From Aalborgiella sp963841045 (lineage in GTDB: Bacteria > Pseudomonadota > Gammaproteobacteria > Burkholderiales > Burkholderiaceae_C): DNA of 64,000 nt. Numbering within the stretch: position 1 is the first letter of the stretch; each line of letters starts with the position of its first letter. Under the pieces are notes generated by a model that worked only from the letters and a program-made list of their open reading frames with translations, made no database searches and was not told where the DNA came from. The position numbers were made by a program, and so were the translations under genes. Positions 1 to 9,383 of the stretch are shown in pieces. The stretch is taken from contig CAWJBD010000005.1 of the NCBI GenBank assembly GCA_963841045.1, forward strand, positions 191,273 through 255,272, in the 5' to 3' direction.

Positions 1-291
1 ACCGTGGCAGTGATGACACGCGCCAAATCGTCTGTGAAACCTGGGATATTTTTGACAACGTCTGCCACAGGTAAAGCAGCTTTGGTTAACAGCGCAACAC
101 CGTTGTAAGTCTTCTGACCAAACCATTGTGCGTTGTAACCTATTTGTGCAAATGCATCTGCTGGAAATTTATCATCGGTCAACTTGGTTTCTTGCAGCGC
201 CAGCACATCGACTGGGTTGGCTGCTAGCCATTCCAACACCTGCGGTAAACGCACATTTAGAGGAGTTGACGTTCCAAGTGGCGAGTTGCAT
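1..291 (-). CDS. xth: Exodeoxyribonuclease III, N-terminal part (runs off window start)
   Basis: The minus-strand translation gives an ExoIII/AP-endonuclease N-terminus: MQLATWNVNS, then a stretch with ALQETK (the metal-binding Glu of the family) and AQWFGQKTYNGVALL. The enzyme repairs abasic sites and degrades duplex DNA 3'-5'. The ATG at 291-289 lies one base after the folA stop, so translation is probably coupled. One extra base near 258-264 breaks the frame after about ten codons: the start frame gives NSSKCAF, while the downstream frame reads NVRLPQVLEWLAANPVDVLAL. This is probably a sequence error. The C-terminal two thirds lie outside the window. Confidence 0.8.
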
Positions 292-292
292 C

Positions 293-809
293 TTATTTGT
301 CAAGCCGCGTGTAAGTCACAAAGCTGAATGCCAAACCAGTCGCGCTGGTGTGCGACTCGCGTGATGTCTCTTTCCATTGCGCATCCAAGGTCGGTGCATA
401 TGCATCGCCATCAAAATCAGCGTCAATCTCTGTCACCAAAACACGCTTGGCAAATGGCAAAGCTTGCTCATAAATCTGTGCCCCACCCAGCACCCACACT
501 TGATCGGGACTGGGGTCCAAAATCAGACTCATGTGCTCACAAATTGATAGCGCTTCAAGCAGATTATGCGCTAGGCAGGGCGCCATCTTCGTGCCAATCT
601 TGTTGACGGGTAACCACCACATTGGTACGTCCAGGCAAAGGACGAAATTTGGGTGGCAGCGAATCCCAAGTTTTGCGCCCCATGATGACCGGGCAGCCCA
701 GCGTCATGCGTTTGAGGTAGGCCAAGTCTTCAGGCAAGTGCCAAGGCATCTTGCCATCTTTGCCAATCACACCATTGCGTGCCCGTGCGTAAATGAGGTT
801 CAGTTGCAT
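293..809 (-). CDS. folA: Dihydrofolate reductase (one frameshift)
   Basis: Reduces dihydrofolate to tetrahydrofolate with NADPH, recycling the folate oxidised by ThyA. The N-terminal frame has LIYARARNGVIGKDGKMPWHLPED (substrate-binding W and acidic residue) and VIMGRKTWDSLP. The C-terminal frame has VWVLGGAQIYEQALP and ends FVTYTRLDK. The two frames meet at about 570-580, so a single-base indel separates them; the merged length (about 171 residues) is normal for the family. Gene order thyA-folA-xth on the minus strand, with a 13-base gap to thyA, fits a folate/thymidylate operon. Confidence 0.88.
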
Positions 810-822
810 GCAGACCTTTCAA

Positions 823-1681
823 TTACACCGCGACTGGCGCTTTGATAGCGGGGTGCGATTCATAGCCCACGATTTCAAAGTCTTCGTACTGGTAGTCAAA
901 AATCGAATCGGGTTTGCGTTTGATGTTCAGTTTGGGATACGCCATCGGTGTACGGCTCAATTGCAGTGCCACTTGCTCGGCGTGGTTGCTGTAAATGTGG
1001 CAATCGCCACCGGTCCAAATGAAATCGCCCACATCCAAATCGCACTGCTGCGCCACCATGTGCGTGAGCAAGGCATAGCTGGCAATATTGAACGGCACGC
1101 CCAAGAAAATATCGGCACTGCGCTGGTACAACTGGCAGCTCAATTTGCCTTTGCCATTGGGTGTGGTGGGTGGTGCAACATAAAACTGGAAAAAGGCATG
1201 GCATGGCATCAGCGCCATTTTGTCCAGCTCACCCACGTTCCAACTGCTGACAATGATGCGGCGCGAATCGGGGTTGGTTTTCAAGGGTTTTGATGACTTC
1301 AGCAATCTGGTCAATGTGTCGCCCATCTGCTGTTGGCCATGAACGCCATTGCACGCCATACACAGGGCCCAAATCGCCATCGGGTTTGGCCCACTCATCC
1401 CAAATGGTCACACCGCGTTCAGTCAGCCAATTGTTGTTGCTGGAGCCCGTTAAAAACCACAACAGCTCGGTGATGATGGCTTTGACAAACACTTTCTTGG
1501 TGGTGACCAACGGAAAGCCTTGGCTCAAGTCATAGCGCATTTGGTAACCAAACACGCTCTTGGTGCCAGTACCGGTACGGTCTGCTTTGAACACGCCGTG
1601 CGTATCCACGTGGCGTAAAAAGTCTTCGTATTGGCTAGAGCCTTGGCTGGCTAAAGCATCTGAATGGGCTGGCATAGACAT
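823..1681 (-). CDS. thyA: Thymidylate synthase (one frameshift)
   Basis: Converts dUMP to dTMP using methylene-tetrahydrofolate, producing the dihydrofolate used by the adjacent folA. Visible hallmarks are the DRTGTGTKSVFGYQMRYDL segment, LLWFLTGSSNNNWL, VYGVQWRSW, and in the second frame MPCHAFFQFYV (catalytic Cys) followed by QRSADIFLGVPFNIASYALL. The frame is broken near 1275-1280 by what looks like one extra C: removing it restores LENNPDSRRIIVSSWN. The start is uncertain. ATG 1681 leaves 22 bases to the upstream GST stop; ATG 1675 and an upstream start at 1744 are alternatives. Confidence 0.9.
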
Positions 1682-1703
1682 GCAATTCTGTGTTGTTAAG
1701 GGC

Positions 1704-2405
1704 TTAAAAATTGAAAATCGTGATTCGATCTCTGAAACGTTCAAATTGCATCAAGACGTCAAGTGCTTGCTTGGCAATCAAATCCGCATCAATTTTACCT
1801 GCCCGCGCAAAGGACGGACGGCTGATTACACGGTCGATGTACGCACGCACCATTGGTGTTTCAGGTGCCAGACCAAACTTGGTCATCCAATTGAGCGAAC
1901 TGCCCCACAACATGTCCAAAGCAGTGAACTGACTGCCCAGCATATAGTCGCCTTTGGCGAGTTGCCCCGTCACGGTGTTCCACACATCGTCCACCGTACC
2001 ATAGGGCATCATGCCTGGGCTGCCGGGCTCGCGCTTCAAAGCTTTGTCCACGAAAGCAGGTTCAAAACACGAACCATAAAACGCCAACCAACGCAAAAAC
2101 GGACCACGCAGCGCGTCACCCATCTGGGGGCTGATACCCGCTTCAGGGTACAAATCAGCCAAATACAAATAAACGGCAGATTGCTCGGTGACCAGTGCGC
2201 CATTGTGCAAAATGGCAGGCACTTTACCCATGGGGTTGATCGCCAAATAAGCGGCGCCGCGCTGTTCGCCCTTCTTCTGGTTCAGCACATGCAGTTCATA
2301 ATCCGCCCCCAACTCTTCCAACAAAGCCAACACACCGCCAGAGCGCGTTTGCGGAGAATGAAACAGTGTCACGTGCCGCGTTGCGTCGTTGAGCTTGGAA
2401 TTCAT
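1704..2405 (-). CDS. Glutathione S-transferase family protein
   Basis: A 233-residue cytosolic GST-fold protein. The N-terminal thioredoxin-like domain starts HVTLFHSPQTRSGGVLALLEELG and contains the cis-Pro motif MGKVPAIL and the glutathione-contacting TEQSAVYLYLAD. The C-terminal half is helical (FLRWLAFYGSCFEPAF, FTALDMLWGSSLNWM). Such proteins conjugate or transfer glutathione; the substrate cannot be told from sequence. It precedes thyA by 22 bases on the same strand, which may only be proximity. A copy of the interspersed repeat lies directly upstream. Confidence 0.8.
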   Translation of the reverse strand: MNSKLNDATRHVTLFHSPQTRSGGVLALLEELGADYELHVLNQKKGEQRGAAYLAINPMGKVPAILHNGALVTEQSAVYLYLADLYPEAGISPQMGDALRGPFLRWLAFYGSCFEPAFVDKALKREPGSPGMMPYGTVDDVWNTVTGQLAKGDYMLGSQFTALDMLWGSSLNWMTKFGLAPETPMVRAYIDRVISRPSFARAGKIDADLIAKQALDVLMQFERFRDRITIFNF

Positions 2406-2420
2406 GGCTTCTCCTGTTTT

Positions 2421-2484
2421 ATATGGAAAATCTGGCTGTATCAGGCTTATTTATTGCCTAGTGTGCTATTAAATGTATAGCATA
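2421..2484 (+). repeat. Interspersed palindromic repeat, copy 1
   Basis: Begins ATATGGAAAATCTGG, continues TTTATTGCCTAGTGTGCTAT and ends with a stem GCTAT...ATAGC. It matches the other copies in order and spacing of motifs, though its middle (GCCGGCG) has decayed. It lies between the GST start and the end of the FAD oxidase gene. Confidence 0.75.
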
Positions 2485-2504
2485 TAGCGTATTCGCGTTC
2501 ACCA

Positions 2505-3980
2505 TCACACCCGGACCACACGCCCTGGGTTCATGATGTTGTGCGGGTCCAAAGCGCGTTTGATGGTACGCATCAACTCGATAGCTACCGGCGATTTGTA
2601 TTTGGGCAATTTGTCGACCTTCATGCTACCCACACCATGTTCCGCCGAAATAGAGCCACCTAATTGGTCAACCATGCCAAAGACAATCGCATTCACGTTG
2701 GCTTCTTCATTGATCAAAAATGCCTTTTGATCTGTTCCCGCCGGTGCTTGCACGTTGTAGTGCAAATTGCCGTCGCCCAAATGTCCGTAGTTGACAAGCT
2801 GTATTCCTGGGTAAGCAATGGCCAGCTTTTCGTCAGTGACCCGCACAAACTCTGGAATACTGGAAATGGGAATTGAAATATCGCTTTTGATATTCAAGCC
2901 CTCTTGCGCTTGTGCTAGCGGTATGCTTTCGCGAATGTGCCAAAGTTGTTTGGATTGGGTCAAATTCTCTGCCAAAACAGCATCCAAAATGCAACCGCCA
3001 CCTTCCTCATTACCCATCGCCGCTTCGAGCAAACTCTCAAGCTGTGTTCTGGCGTGCGCTTCAGATTCGTGATCAGAGTGCTCCAACACCACGCAGTATT
3101 TGGCCTCTGCCATGTCCAAGAACGGCACACGCTGTTGTGGGAAATGCTTGTTGACCAAGCTCAATGCTACTTTGCCCATCATTTCAAACCCAGTTAAACC
3201 GGTATTCAAATGTTTGTGTGCCAAGCCCAACAATTTAACCGCTGATTTGACTGAAGAAACCGCCACAAATGCCGTCAAGCTGGCCACAGGCAATGGCGAT
3301 ATTTTCATGGTGGCTGCAGTGATGATGCCCAGTGTGCCTTCGGAACCAATGAACAAATTTCGCAAATCGTAACCGGTATTGTCTTTGCGCAAGCCAGTCA
3401 AACCATTCCAAATTTCACCTTGCGCAGTGACCACTTCCAAACCCAAACAGAGCTCTCGTGTATTGCCAAAGCGCACCACCTGCGTTCCGCCTGCATTAGT
3501 GCCCAAATTGCCGCCTATGGTGCAACTGCCTTGTGAGGCCAAACTCAACGGGAACAAAAAGCCTTTTTCAAAACAAGCTTGCTGCACATTTTCTAAGATA
3601 CAGCCCGCATCCACCGTGAGCGTGCTGTTACCCATATCAAACTTACGCACATTGTTCATTCGCTGCAGGCTGAGCACAATTTGTGTGCCTGTTGCATCGG
3701 GTGTAGAGCCCACAACCATGCCCGTATTGCCACCTTGGGGCACAATGCTGACGCCTTTGGTTGCCGCGCATGCTTTGACCACTGCAGCCACTTGCTCTGT
3801 CGAATTCGGCCGCACCACGGCCAAAGCAATACCCCGCTCGCTTCCCCGCCAGTCGCGCACATATTGCACAAGGTCGTTGCTGGCAGATTCGATTAGAACG
3901 TGGTCATTGCCGACGATTTGCCGCAGTGAATCTAACAGATCCGCCAAATCCTGATTGGGGGGTTTTGTTTGGTTTGGCAT
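2505..3980 (-). CDS. FAD-binding oxidase of the GlcD / D-2-hydroxyacid dehydrogenase type
   Basis: A 491-residue soluble flavoprotein. The PCMH-type FAD domain shows VVRPNSTEQVAAVVKACA, VPQGGNTGMVVGS and the typical SQGSCTIGGNLGTNAGG. The C-terminal domain carries NYGHLGDGNLHYN (metal and substrate-binding His residues) and ends SAEHGVGSMK...DPHNIMNPGRVV, a signature of the D-lactate / D-2-hydroxyglutarate / glycolate oxidase group. The family oxidises D-2-hydroxyacids to 2-oxoacids and passes electrons to an acceptor such as ETF or quinone. The exact substrate is not determinable; single-subunit D-2-hydroxyglutarate or D-lactate dehydrogenase are the best guesses. The frame is intact. Confidence 0.85.
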   Translation of the reverse strand: MPNQTKPPNQDLADLLDSLRQIVGNDHVLIESASNDLVQYVRDWRGSERGIALAVVRPNSTEQVAAVVKACAATKGVSIVPQGGNTGMVVGSTPDATGTQIVLSLQRMNNVRKFDMGNSTLTVDAGCILENVQQACFEKGFLFPLSLASQGSCTIGGNLGTNAGGTQVVRFGNTRELCLGLEVVTAQGEIWNGLTGLRKDNTGYDLRNLFIGSEGTLGIITAATMKISPLPVASLTAFVAVSSVKSAVKLLGLAHKHLNTGLTGFEMMGKVALSLVNKHFPQQRVPFLDMAEAKYCVVLEHSDHESEAHARTQLESLLEAAMGNEEGGGCILDAVLAENLTQSKQLWHIRESIPLAQAQEGLNIKSDISIPISSIPEFVRVTDEKLAIAYPGIQLVNYGHLGDGNLHYNVQAPAGTDQKAFLINEEANVNAIVFGMVDQLGGSISAEHGVGSMKVDKLPKYKSPVAIELMRTIKRALDPHNIMNPGRVVRV

Positions 3981-4020
3981 GGCGGTGTCCTAAAAAAAAT
4001 TCTGAAATATTATTTTGAAA

Positions 4021-5304
4021 TTATTTAATCGCAAATTTTTTCAGCTTTTTAGGCACAGAGACGTTATTCAAAGTCACGTAAACAGGCAAGCCGTTTTTGT
4101 ATTTGGGGTAGTCTTCGCCGGCAATCAGCGGTGTTAAATACGCTTTGCATTTGGCGGTGATGCCAAAGCCGTCTTTGGTGATGAAGTTACGCGGCATGAA
4201 CTTTTCAACGTTGGCTACTTTGGACAATTCGGCCACACCGATTTTGTATTTATAGGGCGCATCAGAAACACGGTCAATGGTGGGCATGACGGCGTTTTTA
4301 CCGGCGAGTGCCAGTTCAACCGCTTTTTGTCCCAGTTCATACGCTTGTTGCACATCGGTTTTGGAAGCAATGTGGCGCGCGGCACGTTGCAAATAATCGG
4401 CCACCGCCCAGTGGAATTTGTAGCCCAAAGCTTGCTTCACCATGTTGGCCACCACGGGCGCTGCACCGCCCAGTTGCGCGTGACCAAAGGCGTCTTTACT
4501 GCCCTGCTCTGCCAGGAATGTGCCGTCAGCATGGTGACAGCCTTCGGACACGATCACGGTGCAGTAGCCGTGCTTTTTCACCAATTGATCCACACGGGCG
4601 AGGAATTTCTTTTGGTCAAACACAATTTCGGGGAACAAAATCACCACTGGCACGCCGTGGTCTTCCAGCAAGCCACCGGCAGCGGCAATCCAACCAGCGT
4701 GGCGACCCATGACTTCCATCACAAACACTTTGGTGGAGGTGAGGCTCATGGATTTCACATCAATGGATGCTTCTAACGCTGACACTGCCACATACTTCGC
4801 CACCGAGCCAAAACCAGGGCAGCAATCGGTGATGGGCAAATCGTTGTCAATGGTTTTGGGTACATGAATCGCTTGCAATGGGTAATTCATGGCTTTGCTC
4901 AACTGGCTGATTTTGTAGCAGGTGTCGGCCGAATCGCCACCACCGTTGTAGAAGAAATAGCCAATGTTGTGGGCTTTGAAAACCTCGATCAAGCGTTCGT
5001 ATTCAAGTTTGTTGGCTTCCAAAGATTTGAGCTTGTAACGGCATGAACCAAATGCGCCCGATGGCGTTTGGCGCAAAGCGGCGATGTTGCTGGCAGATTC
5101 TTTGCTGGTGTCGATCAAATCTTCAGTCAGTGCGCCAATGATGCCATTACGGCCTGCATAGACTTTGCCAATTTTGTCTTTGTGTTTGCGTGCGGTTTCA
5201 ATCACACCGCAAGCCGATGCATTGATAACCGATGTGACACCGCCTGATTGCGCATAAAAAGCGTTCATCTTTTTAGTAGTCTGTGTCTTTGCTTTGGTAG
5301 CCAT
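4021..5304 (-). CDS. pfp: 6-phosphofructokinase, pyrophosphate-dependent type
   Basis: A 427-residue PFK-fold protein. MNAFYAQSGGVTSVINASACGVIE near the N-terminus and VPKTIDNDL are typical of PPi-dependent enzymes: a Lys replaces the Gly of the ATP-type PGTIDND. The phosphate-donor loop reads GGGDSADT, and substrate binding is provided by VMGRHAGW and VSEGCHHADG. PPi-PFK works reversibly, interconverting fructose-6-phosphate and fructose-1,6-bisphosphate, and serves glycolysis and gluconeogenesis. Start ATG 5304 has an AGGAGA ribosome site. No ATP-PFK or FBPase is visible in this window. The PPi assignment rests on the Lys signature; the gene symbol is by analogy. Confidence 0.85.
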   Translation of the reverse strand: MATKAKTQTTKKMNAFYAQSGGVTSVINASACGVIETARKHKDKIGKVYAGRNGIIGALTEDLIDTSKESASNIAALRQTPSGAFGSCRYKLKSLEANKLEYERLIEVFKAHNIGYFFYNGGGDSADTCYKISQLSKAMNYPLQAIHVPKTIDNDLPITDCCPGFGSVAKYVAVSALEASIDVKSMSLTSTKVFVMEVMGRHAGWIAAAGGLLEDHGVPVVILFPEIVFDQKKFLARVDQLVKKHGYCTVIVSEGCHHADGTFLAEQGSKDAFGHAQLGGAAPVVANMVKQALGYKFHWAVADYLQRAARHIASKTDVQQAYELGQKAVELALAGKNAVMPTIDRVSDAPYKYKIGVAELSKVANVEKFMPRNFITKDGFGITAKCKAYLTPLIAGEDYPKYKNGLPVYVTLNNVSVPKKLKKFAIK

Positions 5305-5387
5305 TTAATGTCTCCTGATAGTGCTGTTGAAAGTAGAAATATTACGCGAATCTGCTGCGATGATGGTGTTGCATTCGTGATGAATAG

Positions 5388-5834
5388 CTACGATAAAACT
5401 GATGTGTCAATCTCGGTATTCACCCCCAAGGCGCTGGCCACTGTTTGGGCTTGTTTGGCCGCTCGCAAGCGCAAGCGCACGTGCATGGCTACTGCCGTGA
5501 ACAGCGCCAGGCACAAGAACACTTCTACCAACGCCAAATAATTACTGGGTGCTTTGTCGCTCCAAGCGCGCACCACGCCTTCAATGAAGTACAACCACAC
5601 AAACAAACTCACCCAGCGGTAGGTATACAAACGGTTTTTGATCAAGCCGGCCAGAGGAATAAACAGTGGCAATACTTTGAGCACCACCCACGAGCCACCC
5701 GGCTTGATGGGTGCCAACCACATTTCCCACAAAATGCCCAACACGATGAGACCAAGGAGGCAAGCTACGGCGGCAACGCGCGTCATCATCACATTTTCAG
5801 GGATGGCAGTGGTCAAAAGTTGAGGTTTTGTCAT
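5388..5834 (-). CDS. DUF2069 family inner-membrane protein
   Basis: 148 residues with about four membrane segments (AAVACLLGLIVLGILWEMWL, VVLKVLPLFIPLAGLI, WVSLFVWLYFIEGVVRAW, LALVEVFLCLALFTAVAMHV) and basic loops. The pattern, especially RLYTYRWVSLFVWLYFIEGV, is that of DUF2069, a betaproteobacterial/gammaproteobacterial family without known function. It is followed downstream on the same strand by pfp (84-base gap) and is divergent from the YihY gene. Confidence 0.8.
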   Translation of the reverse strand: MTKPQLLTTAIPENVMMTRVAAVACLLGLIVLGILWEMWLAPIKPGGSWVVLKVLPLFIPLAGLIKNRLYTYRWVSLFVWLYFIEGVVRAWSDKAPSNYLALVEVFLCLALFTAVAMHVRLRLRAAKQAQTVASALGVNTEIDTSVLS

Positions 5835-5877
5835 TTAAAAAGTTCAAAGTCATTCATTGCAGTGGCATGATAGCGCC

Positions 5878-7104
5878 ATGGACAAAATGAAAGACTGGTT
5901 GAACGATTTTATACGCGATGCATTGCGCTTTCCGTGGCGCAACACCGCGGTGACACTGCGCGAACGATTTAAAGAAGACCAATTGGGTTTAACAGCCAGC
6001 AGCTTGACCTTCACCACCATCATTTCTATCGTGCCGCTGTTGACCGTGGCGCTGGCCATATTCAGTATCTTTCCCATGTTTGCCAAAATGCAAACCAGCA
6101 TCCAACTGTGGCTGGTGGACAGTTTGATTCCCGACAACATCGCCAAACAGGTGTTGAATTATGTTGGCCTGTTTGCGGCCAAAGCCAAGCAAATTGGCTG
6201 GGTAGGTGCGGTGGCATTTTTATTGTCGGCTTTGCTTATGATTTTGACCATTGACCGACGTCTCAACAACATTTGGCGGGTGCGCGAAACACGTTCGTTG
6301 ACACGCCGCATTTTGATGTATTGGGCTTTGCTCACTTTGGGGCCTTTGCTTTTGGGGGCCAGCCTTTCGCTCAGCTCGTACGCCGTGAGCGCATCCAAAG
6401 GTTGGGTCAATGGCACGAGCATGACGGGTGGTTTGAAATTTTTCATCGACACACTGCAATTCATCGCCATCACGCTTGTGCTGGCCGCCATGTATAAATT
6501 TGTACCCAACACTCAAGTGCGTTGGACGCACGCACTCTTAGGTGGCTTTTTTGCTGCGATGGGTATCGAATTGGCACAGCGCATATTGGCTTGGTATTTG
6601 GTGAAAGTACCCACCATGTCGGCGGTATACGGCGCATTTGCCACTGTGCCTATCTTGTTAATTTGGGTCTATGTGGCCTGGGTCATTGTGCTGTTGGGCG
6701 CGGTTGTGTCCGCTTATTTACCCAGCTTACTCAGTGGCATTGCACGGCGAGATAACAGCCCAGGCTGGGATTTTCAATTGGCGTTGGAACTGTTGCGGCA
6801 GCTTTTGCCCCAAAACGATGCTGCCAACCAATCTGCCAAAAGTTTAGATGAACTATCCAAAGCCCTGCGCGTGAACGATTTGCAACTCGAACGCGCGTTG
6901 CAAACCTTGCTGAGCTTGGATTGGGTGGGCAAGCTAGAAGAAAACGATGGTCGCAACGATGGTCGTTTTGTGCTCTTAATCAACCCCAACCAAACCCCAA
7001 TCGCCCCATTGGCCGAAAAGCTCTTGTTAGCGCGCAATGAACACACCGAAAATATATGGCAAAACAGCCAATTGTCGGCGTGTTTATTGCCTAAGGCGCT
7101 ATGA
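5878..7104 (+). CDS. yihY: YihY/virulence factor BrkB family membrane protein
   Basis: About 408 residues from ATG 5878 (an in-frame upstream ATG at 5857 is possible). Several membrane segments fit the YihY/BrkB family, once misnamed RNase BN: LTFTTIISIVPLLTVALAIF, AVAFLLSALLMILTIDRRLNNIW, VPTMSAVYGAFATVPILLIWVYVAW. The cytoplasmic C-terminal tail (about 130 residues, with LRVNDLQLERALQTLLSLDWVG) resembles the winged-helix tail of the long family members. The last dozen codons and the TGA stop fall inside interspersed repeat copy 2, so the repeat has probably replaced the original C-terminus. Confidence 0.85.
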   Translation: MDKMKDWLNDFIRDALRFPWRNTAVTLRERFKEDQLGLTASSLTFTTIISIVPLLTVALAIFSIFPMFAKMQTSIQLWLVDSLIPDNIAKQVLNYVGLFAAKAKQIGWVGAVAFLLSALLMILTIDRRLNNIWRVRETRSLTRRILMYWALLTLGPLLLGASLSLSSYAVSASKGWVNGTSMTGGLKFFIDTLQFIAITLVLAAMYKFVPNTQVRWTHALLGGFFAAMGIELAQRILAWYLVKVPTMSAVYGAFATVPILLIWVYVAWVIVLLGAVVSAYLPSLLSGIARRDNSPGWDFQLALELLRQLLPQNDAANQSAKSLDELSKALRVNDLQLERALQTLLSLDWVGKLEENDGRNDGRFVLLINPNQTPIAPLAEKLLLARNEHTENIWQNSQLSACLLPKAL

Positions 7105-7114
7105 AAAACATAGC
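7053..7114 (+). repeat. Interspersed palindromic repeat, copy 2, overlapping the yihY 3' end
   Basis: ATATGGCAAAA, then TCGGCGTGTTTATTGCCTA, then a perfect stem GCTATG-AAAAA-CATAGC (7098-7114). It supplies the final codons and stop of yihY and lies between convergent genes. Confidence 0.75.
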
Positions 7115-7136
7115 ATACTAGCGCTACAAATCAGCC

Positions 7137-7661
7137 TCACAGTTTTCTACCTAAATATTTCTCTACCTGGCGCTTTTCCCAATCAGGGTTCATAAACGGC
7201 ATGGTGCCGAAGATGCGCATGCCGTGAAATACCAAGCCCAAGCCCCAGCCCAATGCGGGCCAAACCACCCAGATGTGATGAGGTGATTTGATGAAATTGA
7301 AAATGGCCAAACCGCTGATAACGACCACGTATTGGGCTAAATGCACATAAAAACCGCGAATTTTGCGCACGTGGCGCAAAGCGGCTTCTTCGTCAGCGCT
7401 GACGCTTTGAGCGTTGCTTGGTTGCGATGAAGATGGTGCGTTGTTCATTGATGGGTTCAAAGTCGTAGTCATAAGAGGCTCCTGAGTGGCTTGCAAAGTA
7501 GAAAAATCGATCTCAAAGACCGATGCCAGTGACTTCAGGGTTTCTGTGCTAGCAGGTAAACCACGTTCAATGCGCTGTATCGTGCGAACGCTCAAGCCGC
7601 TTAATTCGGCCAATTGTTCTTGCGACCAGCCGCGTTGAAGGCGTAATTTTTGAACCAACAT
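7137..7661 (-). CDS. XRE-type regulator with C-terminal 2TM domain
   Basis: About 174 residues from ATG 7661, which has AGAGGA about 10 bases upstream. The first 55 residues form a Cro/C1 helix-turn-helix (LRLQRGWSQEQLAELSGLSVRTIQRIERG). After a Ser/Asn-rich linker come two membrane segments (GFYVHLAQYVVVISGLAIFNF and WVVWPALGWGLGLVFHGMRIF) ending NPDWEKRQVEKYLGRKL, the 2TM domain. It is therefore a membrane-tethered transcription factor. Such proteins often repress their own promoter. Ligand and targets are unknown. Confidence 0.8.
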   Translation of the reverse strand: MLVQKLRLQRGWSQEQLAELSGLSVRTIQRIERGLPASTETLKSLASVFEIDFSTLQATQEPLMTTTLNPSMNNAPSSSQPSNAQSVSADEEAALRHVRKIRGFYVHLAQYVVVISGLAIFNFIKSPHHIWVVWPALGWGLGLVFHGMRIFGTMPFMNPDWEKRQVEKYLGRKL

Positions 7662-7862
7662 GTTTGAAATTCCTCTTTTTGAAATAAAACGACACCCTGT
7701 CGTCACCAAGCACAAGTTTAGGTAAGGCTCTATGGTTTGACCACGACAGCATAGCGCCGTTCAGGTGACTTTGCGGTGCCAGTCAGGTGACACAGCCCGA
7801 CTTTTATCTGACTTTGAGCCGACAGAATGCGACATTTGCCTGTCTATCAGGTGAAATACCCG

Positions 7863-8696
7863 TTATTTTTGCAAAAATGCGTGCAATGCCTGCACTATTT
7901 TTGAAGGCGCTTCGACCATCATGGCGTGTCCTGCATCAACATTGACTTGCGTGACGGATTTGCCCGCTTGCATGGCCGCATCAACCAGCACTTGTGCGGC
8001 TTTGGGCGGCGTCATTTTGTCTTTGTCACCCACGATAAAAAGCAATGGCGCCGTAACTTTGGTGATGGCTGATGTTGCGTTTTGATAGCTGTTGCAGGCA
8101 TTCAACCCGGTGTGAAAAATGTTTGTTGCAGCATCTGGCGCTGACTTATTCTGACTTTTGGCAAAAATGTGCTGCATCAATTCAGGTAGCGGTGGCGGTT
8201 TTTGGCTGAATGAAAAGTTGTTGACCATGTCGATAGCCGCCATGGGGTCATTCACCGATGCTTCCAACAACACAGGAGACACGCGCATGGGGCTGGCAGT
8301 GCCCAATAAAGCGACATGCGTCACGCGACCAGGTGCTCGTGCCGCCGCTTCCAGTGCGATGAGTGAGCCAAAGCTGTGGCCCACCAATGCTACACGCGCA
8401 ATCCCTGAAGCATCTAGCATAGCCAGCAATGTATCGGCCGCTTCCTCAACTGTTGCTGGGGCCTGACCTGTGCTGTGACCATGGCCTGGTAAGTCAATCG
8501 CAATCGCATTGATTCCACCCGAAATGCTTGTCGCCAGTGGCGACAAGACGGCATCCCAAACGCTGTGGTCGTTTAAAACACCATGTATAAAAATAACAGT
8601 TGGTTTGCTAACGTCAATATGGGCCAGTGACGATTGGCCATAAATTGACAGGTGATTGGCATCCCTATTCACATTGAAATGCAGATTGAAGCTCAT
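7863..8696 (-). CDS. Alpha/beta-fold hydrolase
   Basis: 277 residues. Oxyanion region FIHGVLNDHSVWD, then the substrate loop IDLPGHGHSTG, nucleophile elbow GHSFGSLIALEAAA, acid in FIVGDKDKMTPP and the final His in VDAGHAMMVEAP. These make a complete Ser-Asp-His triad. The substrate is unknown. Downstream of adk on the same strand with a 24-base gap, so probably co-transcribed. Confidence 0.82.
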   Translation of the reverse strand: MSFNLHFNVNRDANHLSIYGQSSLAHIDVSKPTVIFIHGVLNDHSVWDAVLSPLATSISGGINAIAIDLPGHGHSTGQAPATVEEAADTLLAMLDASGIARVALVGHSFGSLIALEAAARAPGRVTHVALLGTASPMRVSPVLLEASVNDPMAAIDMVNNFSFSQKPPPLPELMQHIFAKSQNKSAPDAATNIFHTGLNACNSYQNATSAITKVTAPLLFIVGDKDKMTPPKAAQVLVDAAMQAGKSVTQVNVDAGHAMMVEAPSKIVQALHAFLQK

Positions 8697-8720
8697 GTGT
8701 CAGGTGCTTCGCTTAGTTGT

Positions 8721-9383
8721 TTATGTCGATTGTTCAAAAGCCGCTAGAACGCGTTGCCTGATTTCATCGACCGTGCCCACACCGTTGATCACGCGGTATT
8801 TGGGTGCGTCGTTGGGCGACCAACGCACCCATGCTGAATAGTAGTCAATTAAAGGTCGTGTTTGTTGGCGGTAAACATCCAAACGCTTGGTTACCGTATC
8901 AATTTGGTCGTCCGCACGTTGCACCAATGGTTCACCTGTGATGTCGTCTTTGCCTTCCACCAAGGGCGGATTGAATTTGATGTGGTAAGTGCGCCCAGAA
9001 TCGGGGTGTGAACGTCTGCCACTCATGCGTTCAATGATGTCTTCAAACGGCACTTGAATTTCAAGCAGGTAATCCAACTTCAAGCCTTGCGCTCGTATCG
9101 CTTCAGCTTGTAATACGGTGCGTGGAAAACCGTCAAATAAAAAGCCATTGGCGCAATCGGGTTCGGCAATGCGTTTTTGAACCATTTCGATGACCAATTC
9201 GTCGTCCACCAAGTTGCCTGAATCCAATATTTTTTTCAGCTTCAAACCCAGCTTGCTGCCTGATTTAACCGTGGCACGCAGCAAATCACCCGTGGAGATT
9301 TGTGGAATTTTGAATTTCTCGCAAATAAACGTCGCTTGCGTGCCTTTTCCCGCACCTGGTGCGCCTAACAAAATCAGTTTCAT
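8721..9383 (-). CDS. adk: Adenylate kinase
   Basis: 220 residues, intact. P-loop GAPGAGKGTQ, NMP-binding ISTGDLLRATV, FDGFPRTVLQAE and the LID domain ERMSGRRSHPDSGRTYHIKFNPP. Interconverts AMP + ATP and 2 ADP in the cytoplasm. Its position after kdsB in the lpxK-Trm112-kdsB-adk order is typical of Burkholderiales. Confidence 0.97.
   Translation of the reverse strand: MKLILLGAPGAGKGTQATFICEKFKIPQISTGDLLRATVKSGSKLGLKLKKILDSGNLVDDELVIEMVQKRIAEPDCANGFLFDGFPRTVLQAEAIRAQGLKLDYLLEIQVPFEDIIERMSGRRSHPDSGRTYHIKFNPPLVEGKDDITGEPLVQRADDQIDTVTKRLDVYRQQTRPLIDYYSAWVRWSPNDAPKYRVINGVGTVDEIRQRVLAAFEQST

Noticed and set aside
545..580. A further repeat copy in folA (CTAGGCA near the frame break)
   Set aside because: Only seven bases match; the rest of the motif order is missing.
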